Part shown: positions 51,125-58,643 of the stretch, in pieces
Numbering within the stretch: position 1 is the first letter of the stretch
How the letters are laid out: each line of letters starts with the position of its first letter
Assembly: GCF_004571025.1 (NCBI RefSeq)
Contig: NZ_SPQT01000030.1
Coordinates: 62,001 to 126,000 of the forward strand
Direction: 5' to 3'
DNA: 64,000 nt
From: Bradyrhizobium niftali
Lineage (GTDB): Bacteria > Pseudomonadota > Alphaproteobacteria > Rhizobiales > Xanthobacteraceae
Translations under genes and position numbers: made by a program
Notes under the pieces: generated by a model
Seen by the model: the letters and a program-made list of their open reading frames with translations, nothing else
What the model was told of the DNA's origin: nothing
Databases searched by the model: none

Positions 51125-51359
51125 CCGAATCGGCTTCTCCGGTCGCTCGCCAACCCTTCTCTGTAAGATGATAACGCTCCCCGTGTTTCACCAGCCAGCC
51201 GCCTTCAATCATCCTCCCCGCCATAGCCGTCGAACATGCCGGCTGGTTGCCGCCAAGGTGATACAGGCCGTCGCGGCGCTCGACCATACAGCCGTGGATG
51301 CGCACCAGGCGAAGCGCTTTCAGCATGCTGGGAAATAGAACTATGGTCGTGCTCGTCAT
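51105..51359 (-). CDS. small winged-helix-like protein, 84 aa
   Basis: The ATG at 51359 follows TTGGAGAG. MLKALRLVRIHGCMVERRDG, then GRMIEGGWLVKHGERYHLTE and KGWRATGEAD form helices with a strand pair, as in a short winged helix. It precedes the zinc-ribbon gene in one unit. No family is recognised. Confidence 0.6.
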   Translation of the reverse strand: MTSTTIVLFPSMLKALRLVRIHGCMVERRDGLYHLGGNQPACSTAMAGRMIEGGWLVKHGERYHLTEKGWRATGEADSDAGQAR

Positions 51360-51488
51360 TGCTCTCCAAGTGACGGCACCATCGAACGTTCCCCAACGCC
51401 ACTCGGCGAACCTGCGTCAAATTCTCCAGTCCTAGCGGCTCAGAGCGGGCGCCGGCTACTGCCGGTCGTGGGTATGCGGAAAGGAATT

Positions 51489-51605
51489 TTATTCGATGCC
51501 AGGATCGTGCTGTTGAGCCTTCATGACGACCGCAAGAAGTCCGGCGCCAGCGAGCAAGGTGACGAGACCCGCAACACCGAGAATGAGCCAAACTAGCGCG
51601 TCCAT
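51489..51605 (-). CDS. 38-aa single-helix membrane peptide
   Basis: An AGAGGGG ribosome binding site precedes the ATG. MDALVWLILGVAGLVTLLAG, then AGLLAVVMKAQQHDPGIE is one N-terminal hydrophobic helix with a short polar tail. It lies alone. It is one of the better-supported tiny peptides in the window. Confidence 0.55.
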   Translation of the reverse strand: MDALVWLILGVAGLVTLLAGAGLLAVVMKAQQHDPGIE

Positions 51606-51777
51606 TGCTCGCCCCTCTTTCGAGTTGGGCGAAGGCCGGTTGCTACCGGATTTGCTACCCAACTGGTTGGGACGACGCGGGATAGCGGGGGACGAAAAGG
51701 ATGTGAGGTCGCCAAATTAACAGCGATTTCAACATCAAACGGGACAGGCCGGGTCTAGCCGGCATGGCCATTCCTGA

Positions 51778-51817
51778 ATTTCAAGACCGGTGCCTTAAAC
51801 CACTCGGCCACCCTTCC
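51778..51817 (-). pseudogene. tRNA-Ser(TGA) 5' fragment
   Basis: On the minus strand GGAAGGGTGGCCGAGTGG, then TTTAAGGCACCGG-TCTTGAAA is the acceptor, D-arm and anticodon part of a tRNA-Ser with anticodon TGA. The anticodon stem's 3' arm, variable loop and T-arm are absent. It is an att-type scar of an element that has left or rearranged. Confidence 0.7.
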
Positions 51818-52068
51818 AAACCCGGAATTGCTGTCGCTTAACGCTCGCGCGGCGCAGACCCGCGCCAAGGCCCAGCGTACCAGAGACGCGGTCACCCGAG
51901 ACCGGCTCCTGCCGAGCGAAAGCCATTGTAAAGCCATTGTGATGGGCGACGCATAAGCGGCAGCTGCCCCTGATCTCCTGTCCAGTCGATGATTTCGAAA
52001 CATGCCGCGCCGAAGCATCTCAACTTCAAGGTTGGCATTATTGGGCATGGCTGAGGCTGGAACTAGCG

Positions 52069-52095
52069 CAAAAAAGAAACCCGCCCGAAGGCGGG
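52069..52095 (-). terminator. rho-independent terminator
   Basis: CCCGCC and GGCGGG arms with a CGAA loop are followed on the minus strand by TTTCTTTTTT. It ends the gene at 52126. Confidence 0.85.
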
Positions 52096-52125
52096 AGGCG
52101 CAAGGTACCGCAATGGCCGCAAACA

Positions 52126-52470
52126 TCAATCAGAGGCACACATCTCAGTGCGTCCCTGCAAGCTAGGCCTCGCTAGGCCAACGGTGAGTTGGCTAGGGTC
52201 CGCTGATGCCTCGGCTATTTTCTGTGGTTTCGCGCGCGGTGTCAGAACCGCGATCTGATGAGGAGAAGCGGGCATACCGGCCAACATTAGCCTTGGCGTA
52301 GCCGAACTCTCCTCCACTTGGGCCGAGCCCAGCACTGCTACTTGATGCCGGGAGATCGGCAAGCCCGTCAGTTCAAAAGTCGGAAAGTGTAAATTGCACG
52401 CGCCAGCTTGATTGATCGTTGTGCCTCCGATGGCGGCGATGGCGGTCGCGATCAAGAACAGATTTCGCAT
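52126..52470 (-). CDS. secreted protein with two internal repeats, 114 aa
   Basis: The ATG at 52470 follows AAGAGGGG. A signal peptide (MRNLFLIATAIAAIGGTTIN) precedes two related segments: ELTGLPISRHQVAVLGSAQV and LMLAGMPASPHQIAVLTPRA. Each ends in the core (L/M)P-S-HQ(V/I)AVL. A terminator follows. The repeats may form a small beta structure; no family is recognised. Confidence 0.7.
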   Translation of the reverse strand: MRNLFLIATAIAAIGGTTINQAGACNLHFPTFELTGLPISRHQVAVLGSAQVEESSATPRLMLAGMPASPHQIAVLTPRAKPQKIAEASADPSQLTVGLARPSLQGRTEMCASD

Positions 52471-52929
52471 GATGACACCCCTCTTGGATTGGAGATATTC
52501 CCACCACGAATTCCAATCCGACTTTAGCTCTAAGTCGGTGATGCGACGTGTGAACCCGCTCACACTAACTGCGCCCATTCTGTGCGCCCAACCGAGGGAC
52601 CTCGGGGGCGCCTCAGATTGGCCCCCAGCGCGCCCGAATCGCAATCGCAGCTACCACTGCCCCGGGATATCGATGCAAATCGCGCCCTTGGCTACCGCTC
52701 CACCGCGCTATCCCCAGCCCCCACGCGGTGGAGCGGAAAGCTTCGGCAAGTGGATGTCGCGGTGCCGCTAACGGTAAACGCAGGTCGGGCAAGAGCCTCC
52801 GCGGCCGAGTTACCGACGCCGCAACCAATCGCACTCAGTGCGGTGAGGAGAGCAAACGTATCCGGGAACGTCCCGATGCTGATTGTTTTCCATTCGGCAA
52901 CGTCCGAAACGGACGTTACTGGACCCATG
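52471..52929. other. non-coding stretch
   Basis: No supported gene; a promoter for 52126-52470 is expected at the right of it. Confidence 0.45.
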
Positions 52930-53446
52930 CGTGTCGGGACAAGGCGCAGCCCGTTCGGGCAATCCTGAAGCCGCTAAGGCAGATATCGCCAAGCTCGCCG
53001 AGTTGCGGGACAAGCTGCGAGATGCGAAGGATGCTTATTGGTCGGAGTAGGTAGACATTCAGCGGCAGGTCGCTACCGCCTGGATGCTCTATGCCGAGGG
53101 CAAGCGCGACGACGCGCTGAAAGTGATGAGCGCAGCCGCCGATGCTAAAGACAAGACCGAGAAGCATCCGGTGACGCCGGGCGTACCCAAGCCGGCTCGC
53201 GAACTCTATGGTGTCATGCTGCTCGATAGCGGTAACGCCAGGGACGCGCTCGTCGCCTTTGAAGCGACGCTGAAGAAGGAGCCAAACCGGCTAGGCGCCT
53301 ACGTGGGCGCGGCGAAGGCCGCCGAAAAGTCCGGTGAGTCCGCCAAGGCACACGAGTATTACAGCAAGGTCGTTGCGATCGCCGATGCTGCGGATAATAC
53401 CCGGACCGAGGTTACCGACGCGCGCGCGTTTCTGACGAAGCGCTGA
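52930..53446 (+). pseudogene. TPR protein C-terminal part with in-frame stop
   Basis: The frame reads NPEAAKADIAKLAELRDKLR, DAKDAYWSE, then a TAG at about 53049, then VDIQRQVATAWMLYAEGKRD, ELYGVMLLDSGNARDALVAF and AYVGAAKAAEKSGESAKAHE. These are tetratricopeptide helices of the C-terminal part of a longer protein; a CAG would join SE-Q-VDIQ. Start and N-terminal half are missing, so it is a decayed fragment. Confidence 0.78.
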
Positions 53447-53477
53447 GGGGCTGCAGCGATATATACGGGAGCATATC

Positions 53478-53860
53478 GTGAGAGCATTCTTTCTGCCTAT
53501 CGTTCTGATTGCTCTCGCGACCCCGGCTGGTCGCTCAATCACTGCAGATCATCGGATACTCCGGCTATCTCGGCGAGTGGGAGGTTGACCGCCACCGTCA
53601 CGGAAACGGCTTCCGGCCCTATAAAGGAATACTCCGGGCCATTAACGATGAAGCACGTCGGCGTATGCATTCAAGATGGTCCGGAGGAGAAGACCGGTGA
53701 AATGCGTTTTCAGATATCGGCCTCATCACCCCAATTGAATGCGACATTCTCCGTTGCGGGGGTCGAATGCACCTACAGCGGACAACTGTCAGACTCCTAT
53801 ACTGGCACCATGAACTGCTCCGATCGACAGGCAGTTCCTCTCAAGCTGTGGTTGAAATAG
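53478..53860 (+). pseudogene. small secreted protein, two frameshifts
   Basis: A GTG start after CGGGAG opens a signal peptide (RAFFLPIVLIALATPA). The next frame gives VAQSLQIIGYSGYLGEWE and a third LTATVTETASGPIKEYSGPL, then HVGVCIQDGPEEKTGEMRFQ to VPLKLWLK. Two one-base changes (near 53525 and 53583) would restore one 127-residue secreted protein with Cys pairs. Either two mutations or assembly errors. Confidence 0.7.
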
Positions 53861-54185
53861 CTGCCGTGCCCAGAAACATTCCCTCCTGGAGAACAGGCGC
53901 CGTCAGCTGTGGGGCATTCGCGTCGGTTTAGTCCTCCCGCGAAGACTTCCGGTCAGCCCCGATGAGCGGACATCTTCAGTGCCCATCGCAAGGTCTCAAA
54001 CGGGCCACGAGCGGAAGCACTCCACTGAGTGAGACTTTCGTTTCCAGGTGTAGTCGTCAGCTTCGGGCCGAGGTTGCAGGCAATCAGGTTGAGGAGGAAG
54101 TCGGCGGCGACGCGAGCGGGGCCTCGATGTTTCGTCATTGCTCGCCTCGTGTTAGACTTTGCCTGCCCGATCAGGGAGAACAGCC
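53861..54185. other. non-coding stretch
   Basis: No supported gene is seen. Confidence 0.45.
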
Positions 54186-54386
54186 ATGACCGCCGAGTTC
54201 GATGAAGACCGCTTCAATATGGCTATCCGTAAATTTCTGAAGCATGTCGGAGTTACATCGCAGCGTGAAATTGAGAACCTAGTGCGTAGCGGGGAGGTGA
54301 AGGGTGGCAAGCTCAAACTGCGAATGACCCTGTCCGCTGAGGGGACGCCGCTGAAACATGTGGTCGAGGAAACAGTCGCGCTCTGA
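54186..54386 (+). CDS. DUF6494-like protein, 66 aa
   Basis: The ATG follows CAGGGAGAAC. MTAEFDEDRFNMAIRKFLKH, then VGVTSQREIENLVRSGEVKG and RMTLSAEGTPLKHVVEET fit the DUF6494 pattern (FNxxIRKFLKxVGVxSQREIE). It is a small helical protein with unknown role and stands alone. Confidence 0.82.
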   Translation: MTAEFDEDRFNMAIRKFLKHVGVTSQREIENLVRSGEVKGGKLKLRMTLSAEGTPLKHVVEETVAL

Positions 54387-54484
54387 CGATTGTCCCGGTT
54401 GTGGGAAGTCATGGCCCTGATCCTCACAAAGGCTATCATTGCGGTCGCCGGCCGAACGTCGCCTTCGGGTCATTAGCGTTGTTT

Positions 54485-54555
54485 TGAAGGTCGGCTTGTC
54501 ATTTCCGGTCTACCGTCAACTTCAGACATGTCGCTGCGCTGGCCGACGTTATGTG
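54485..54555. repeat. dispersed intergenic repeat copy
   Basis: TTCCGGTCTACCGTCAACTT-CAGACATGTCG is a degenerate copy of the GTCCGGTCTACC family. Confidence 0.55.
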
Positions 54556-54590
54556 CCAACAACTGACCTTCGTTTTGATTTGCGTTAAGC

Positions 54591-54884
54591 TTACGCAAGT
54601 CCCGCGATGATCTTGTCAACGTCCGCTTCCGGGAACACCTTGACCGACGTCGTCCGTACGTTCCCGATGGCGGCCAGCGACAAGAGAAACTTGGCCATGG
54701 CCTCATCGTCGGTGGCCTCGGCGTGGATGATGAGGTCATATGTTCCCATGGCGAGATAGCCGGCCTTGATGTCAACGCCAAACTTTTTGCCCAACTCCCT
54801 GGCGGCCGCTCGACGCTGCGGCATTTCCTTGATGGTCCGAACACCTTGCTCGGTGAAATTGCAGAGAAGCATGTACGTGGACAT
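54591..54884 (-). CDS. GYD-domain protein, 97 aa
   Basis: The ATG at 54884 has a CAAAGGAGAATC ribosome binding site. MSTYMLLCNFTEQGVRTIKE, then LGKKFGVDIKAGYLAMGTYD and LLSLAAIGNVRTTSVKVFPE contain the GYD motif region (GYLAMGTYDLI) of this small ferredoxin-like fold. Family role unknown; common in rhizobia. It stands alone. Confidence 0.9.
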   Translation of the reverse strand: MSTYMLLCNFTEQGVRTIKEMPQRRAAARELGKKFGVDIKAGYLAMGTYDLIIHAEATDDEAMAKFLLSLAAIGNVRTTSVKVFPEADVDKIIAGLA

Positions 54885-55222
54885 GGCGATTCTCCTTTGA
54901 CAAAGAAGCAATGGACTTAACGGGCCCACGTCGTGGATTATGCCACACTGCCTGACCCCGCCCAACCACCAAGATCCCCTCAGGGCGGCTCGAAGTGGCG
55001 GGGTCATTCTCGACCGAATTGGGCTATCCGCGTGGCGTCCGGTTTAGCGCCGTTAGCAGCCAAAGTGCGGACTACCCTCAACTTCGGAAATATTCAGGCG
55101 TCGCGCAAACCGTCGTTTAGGGCCAAAAGGCGACGTCACCGAAAAAGCCGGCCACGCCAGATCAGGCCGATCTGTCAGCCGCTTTCGAATATTTCACGGG
55201 CGAAGAACGGGTTTGCGCCGGC
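54885..55222. other. intergenic DNA with a repeat copy
   Basis: A repeat copy at 55040-55150 (CTCAACTTCGGAAATATTC, then GGGCCAAAAGGCGACG) matches that near 41020-41110. No gene is seen. Confidence 0.5.
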
Positions 55223-55876
55223 CTAATCAGGTCTGGCGCTGCGGCCGATAGTGCGGTCGACGTCGGCAACCGCCCCGTAGAGGCGCTGCCGCGAGAGCCA
55301 ATGAAGGTCGTCCATGCGTTGCACGATTGCTACAACAACCGGCACGTGGTGGCGTCGCGCAAGCTGCTCAAGCGAGAAAACGGACCACCAGGCGCGAAAA
55401 GCGACTCGCGTCCAAGCGCGCGCGTCCCAGCCGAGCAGGAGGACATCCGGCGCATACCTGCGCACTGCACGATTCAGGTTCCACGGGTACATGACGATGA
55501 TGCCCAGGCGCACCGGTCGCGCAGCCTCCCACGGAAAGGATTTTGCGACGGCGGCAAAGGCAAATACGACTGAGCGACCGGCCACGTTGCGGGCAACCAG
55601 CCTCTCCATGACTCTAGAGACAAGTCCCGTCTCCTTCACCTCCACAAACAGTTCAAAGTCAGTTGGTGAAAGAAGCGACAGTGCCGCATCGAGGGTAAGC
55701 GCATTCTCGACATGACGAGGCGGGTCGTGTGACACCACCAATGTGTCGGAATCCGCTGCAAGGCAGACGCCGAATTCGACACCAGATATTCTGCCGCCAC
55801 GGGCGGCACGTGCGAACGCGGCGACCGAGTTTTCACCCGGACCCGCAGACCATCCACGATGCGCAATAAGCTTCAT
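55223..55876 (-). CDS. glycerophosphodiester phosphodiesterase-like protein
   Basis: MKLIAHRGWSAGPGENSVAA has the HRG...ENS start of GDPD enzymes, where His and Glu bind the metal and phosphate. FEVGVCLAADSDTLVVSHDP-like text (FGVCLAADSDTLVVSHDP) holds the catalytic HD pair, and FELFVEVKETG fits the ELK strand. At 217 residues it is near the lower end of the family. It would release glycerol phosphate from lipid head-group diesters. The start at 55876 is chosen at the conserved residues. Stand-alone gene. Confidence 0.82.
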   Translation of the reverse strand: MKLIAHRGWSAGPGENSVAAFARAARGGRISGVEFGVCLAADSDTLVVSHDPPRHVENALTLDAALSLLSPTDFELFVEVKETGLVSRVMERLVARNVAGRSVVFAFAAVAKSFPWEAARPVRLGIIVMYPWNLNRAVRRYAPDVLLLGWDARAWTRVAFRAWWSVFSLEQLARRHHVPVVVAIVQRMDDLHWLSRQRLYGAVADVDRTIGRSARPD

Positions 55877-55971
55877 GACGAGTCCGTAAAGCCAAGCTGC
55901 GCGCGCCATGCAATCTCCCCGTAGAATGTTCGCGCCGCTTCGTCGATTACCTCATCCAACAGAAGGAGCCG

Positions 55972-56625
55972 TCATTCACTCTGTTGCTCGTCCAGAGCGG
56001 CAGCGTGCCAAAGGCTATTGAGTTCATCCTGCCCCCCCCAGCCGACGTGGCTCCCGCGTGATCTAATCTTGTCGAGACGCTCGAGGTAGGTGGCGCGCTG
56101 GGCAGCAGGTAAGCTCGATACAAATTCGAGGGACCGTCCATACATGCGGATCAGAGCGGCAAAGTAGCTTTCATCTTCCATGCTGCAGGATTCTAGAAAG
56201 CCGAATGCCTCTTCGCAATAAAATATCGACAGCTCCGCCATTCCCTCCGGGCGACCAATCGCTTTCTTGTAGTCCGCAATCGCCTTCTTGGCTTTTGAAA
56301 CCGACACGGACTGGTTGTTCATTAAGTCTGGGCATATCCAGGTAGAAATATTTGCTTTGAAGGGCTGGAGCTGATCACGACCCAAGCCCAAGCGGGCGTG
56401 CAAGAATGCTCGGTTCTCTTTGCTCGCAGTGTAGAGGTCTTGCACCAGTCCCCGAAGGCCTGCGCGATCGAAGTCTAAGAGCACGGTCCTAACATCGTTC
56501 CAAGTTGGCGAGGCATTTTTGCTTCGGACCACGGCCACCAACCTTTCAATGACGGTTTTATGAGCGAGCTTTTCGGCTCGTTCAAGATACACGACTTCGG
56601 CAAAGGAGTAGATTGGTCGGATCAA
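55972..56625 (-). CDS. hypothetical protein, 217 aa (DUF6155-like pattern)
   Basis: The frame is all protein-like: KTVIERLVAVVRSKNASPTW, LRGLVQDLYTASKENRAFLH, ARLGLGRDQLQPFKANISTW, then KKAIADYKKAIGRPEGMAEL and IFYCEEAFGFLESCSMEDES. It resembles the helical DUF6155 proteins in its LYxxxxxNRxFLxAR segment. There is no signal peptide. The upstream 30 residues might be part of it or not. Function unknown. Confidence 0.72.
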   Translation of the reverse strand: MIRPIYSFAEVVYLERAEKLAHKTVIERLVAVVRSKNASPTWNDVRTVLLDFDRAGLRGLVQDLYTASKENRAFLHARLGLGRDQLQPFKANISTWICPDLMNNQSVSVSKAKKAIADYKKAIGRPEGMAELSIFYCEEAFGFLESCSMEDESYFAALIRMYGRSLEFVSSLPAAQRATYLERLDKIRSRGSHVGWGGQDELNSLWHAAALDEQQSE

Positions 56626-56813
56626 CGATGCCGGTGGGCAAGCCCCTTAATTTGGTCCAGCGCGCTTGGCGGCTTCGGCGCCAGGGCAAATCACTGGCGC
56701 GCCAAGCCAGGCGCGAGGCGGGACACTTGACGTCAACCGAGATACCTAAGCGAACTGTCCAACGATAGCCATGAACGCCGGCGAGTTTGGGCGGGCGAAC
56801 CAATCGGACCACC

Positions 56814-57248
56814 ATGTCCTCTAGCTCCAACGCCAGTATCGCCAAGAAAGCTCGCACGAAGGCCGAGGCGGATTTTGCCACTTGGCTCATGATGGCCAAG
56901 CTCGGTGGTTTCGATGACCTTCCGTCAAACGCACAGGGCTTTCTGACTAACTATCGAACCCGACTCGAGACGATGAGCGAGGCCGAATCCACCGCCCTGG
57001 CCGTTCGCGAGGTCTACAGCGCTTATTACAGCGAGATGGGAGGCGTGGGCGCGGCCCCGGAACCAAAGGCCCGCACACCAACGACAGAGGGCAAAGTCGT
57101 GCGCTTCCAGAGACGGCCTAAACCTCAGCCCGCTCCATCGGCTGCGCGCCATTCGACGAGGCCAATGATCCGAAAATCCCTCTCGGCACTGCTGATTTTC
57201 GCGAGCATGGTGGCTCTGATTGTCGCATATAGATATCTGACGCAGTAA
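56814..57248 (+). CDS. tail-anchored hypothetical protein, 144 aa
   Basis: The ATG at 56814 begins MSSSSNASIAKKARTKAEAD, then FATWLMMAKLGGFDDLPSNA and FLTNYRTRLETMSEAESTAL are helical and soluble. A Pro/Arg linker leads to a C-terminal hydrophobic helix (SLSALLIFASMVALIVAYRY). The topology is that of a tail-anchored membrane protein. No family is recognised. Confidence 0.65.
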   Translation: MSSSSNASIAKKARTKAEADFATWLMMAKLGGFDDLPSNAQGFLTNYRTRLETMSEAESTALAVREVYSAYYSEMGGVGAAPEPKARTPTTEGKVVRFQRRPKPQPAPSAARHSTRPMIRKSLSALLIFASMVALIVAYRYLTQ

Positions 57249-57675
57249 AACCGCCCGCGGATTGTGTGCGGGAAGAAATGCGCTCACAGCAACCGCGCGG
57301 AACCTGGGCGGCTCGCCAAGCTTCTCTACCGCGCCCGCCACGCCACCTCTAGCAGCGGCCCGCCTCCTATGACCTCCGCATCTACAAAAACGCGATGTCC
57401 GCGACGTCCGCTTTTCCTGATAGCGACCAAATAGCGGACATCGCGCACTTCGCATCTGTGCCAACAGCGGTCATTCCGCAACCCCGTAGATGAGTGCTGC
57501 CCTCAACGGGAAGCGGGGCGGCGCGTCGGGTGGAGCGGGCATAAACGCCGCAAGCTATTTGAATCGCCTCGCCTTTACGTTTTCGGTTACACAGGCTTGA
57601 CCTTGACGCCCGCGCGTCGCAGGTTTCGGGGCGCCGCGCGCGGCTCGCGCGCCCACCAGACAGGATCCATCTTTC
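57249..57675. other. intergenic DNA with repeat remnants
   Basis: GATGTCCGCGACGTCCGC, then TAGCGGACATCGCGC at about 57397-57450 is an inverted arrangement of the dispersed repeat type. No gene is seen. Confidence 0.4.
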
Positions 57676-57858
57676 ATGGCATTCGTGCAGTTCACGCAAC
57701 CGGACGATCAGCCCATCGTCATCAACACGGATAGGATCGTGACCGCCACGCCACTGCCCGACGGACAAGGCACGCGCATCACCCTCAACAACGGTGGCCA
57801 TCAGGACGTGAAGCAACTCATCGCTGACGTGCAGCGGCAGTTGAACATTAGCGGGTAG
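57676..57858 (+). CDS. small beta-rich protein, 60 aa
   Basis: MAFVQFTQPDDQPIVINTDR, then IVTATPLPDGQGTRITLNNG and GHQDVKQLIADVQRQLNISG form a compact sheet with one C-terminal helix, like small flagellar-FlbD or DUF-type proteins that begin with IxLNT. The composition is good and the frame is complete. Role unknown. Confidence 0.7.
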   Translation: MAFVQFTQPDDQPIVINTDRIVTATPLPDGQGTRITLNNGGHQDVKQLIADVQRQLNISG

Positions 57859-58162
57859 GCTCAGGACATCGCCGCCTGGGCGAACCATTCCGCCGATCAA
57901 GTGAGGTCGTACACTTTCTTGAGTGCTGCCCAATGTCGCAGATGGGTCAAAAACGGTCGTGGCGCCCCCGAAATGGGATGTCTGTATTACCCCCGAGGGC
58001 AGACATCGGTCGGCTACGCTGCCGACTGTCGACGTCATCGTCTACTACGGCAACGTCAAGCCCGCCGACACGCACCTTGCCAGCGTGATCCATTGCGTCG
58101 ATGGCGAAATCGCAAAATGGCTGGAGCGCCGTGAGCAACGGCGTAGGGGGAAGCAGCCACCG
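57859..58162. other. non-coding stretch
   Basis: No supported gene is seen. Confidence 0.4.
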
Positions 58163-58425
58163 TCACGTTGCAGAGCGATAGAAAATCCAAATTACGACGA
58201 GAGCCACCAGAACGACTATCCAATTGGAAATTTGGATACCAACTATCGATGTTTTCCGGCTAAACCATGCCCACGGCGAAATGCCGCGACGAATTGACCA
58301 TATCCCTGCGGCGATGTGCCATTGATGAATCCAATGACTGGGATCGTCGGCTTCTGCGCCCACGCTGCGAGCGGCCAAACGGCAGCGCCGCTGCCGACCA
58401 ACGAGACGAACTCGCGCCGCTTCAT
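58163..58425 (-). pseudogene. ABC substrate-binding protein N-terminal remnant
   Basis: MKRREFVSLVGSGAAVWPLA, then AWAQKPTIPVIGFINGTSPQ is the twin-Arg-like signal peptide and first strand of the DUF534 / ABC substrate-binding family of rhizobia. After AAFRRGHG the frame fails. A different frame ends in a membrane helix (WIVVLVALVVIWIFYRS) that is not part of that family. The gene is truncated by rearrangement. Confidence 0.7.
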
Positions 58426-58524
58426 GTGATCATCCTATTGGGAGTACCCGTCGCGCGGCATCCTGCGCTTAAAAACCGGAGAATGAAACGGTTTATAATG
58501 AAAGCCGCGGCTGCCCGGTCCTTA

Positions 58525-58610
58525 GAAGGCCGCTTCGGGTCAACAGGCGCCGTCCTGACCGCCGCCGGTCACGTCCGGTCTACCGCGACAACCAGACGAT
58601 TTCAGAGCCG
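58525..58610. repeat. dispersed intergenic repeat copy
   Basis: CGCTTCGGGTCAACAGGC, then GTCACGTCCGGTCTACCGCG has both halves of the family, directly beside the adenylate cyclase gene's 3' end. Confidence 0.6.
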
Positions 58611-58643
58611 GTCCGGGCTTCGCGTTCGGGCCATATGCGGAAG

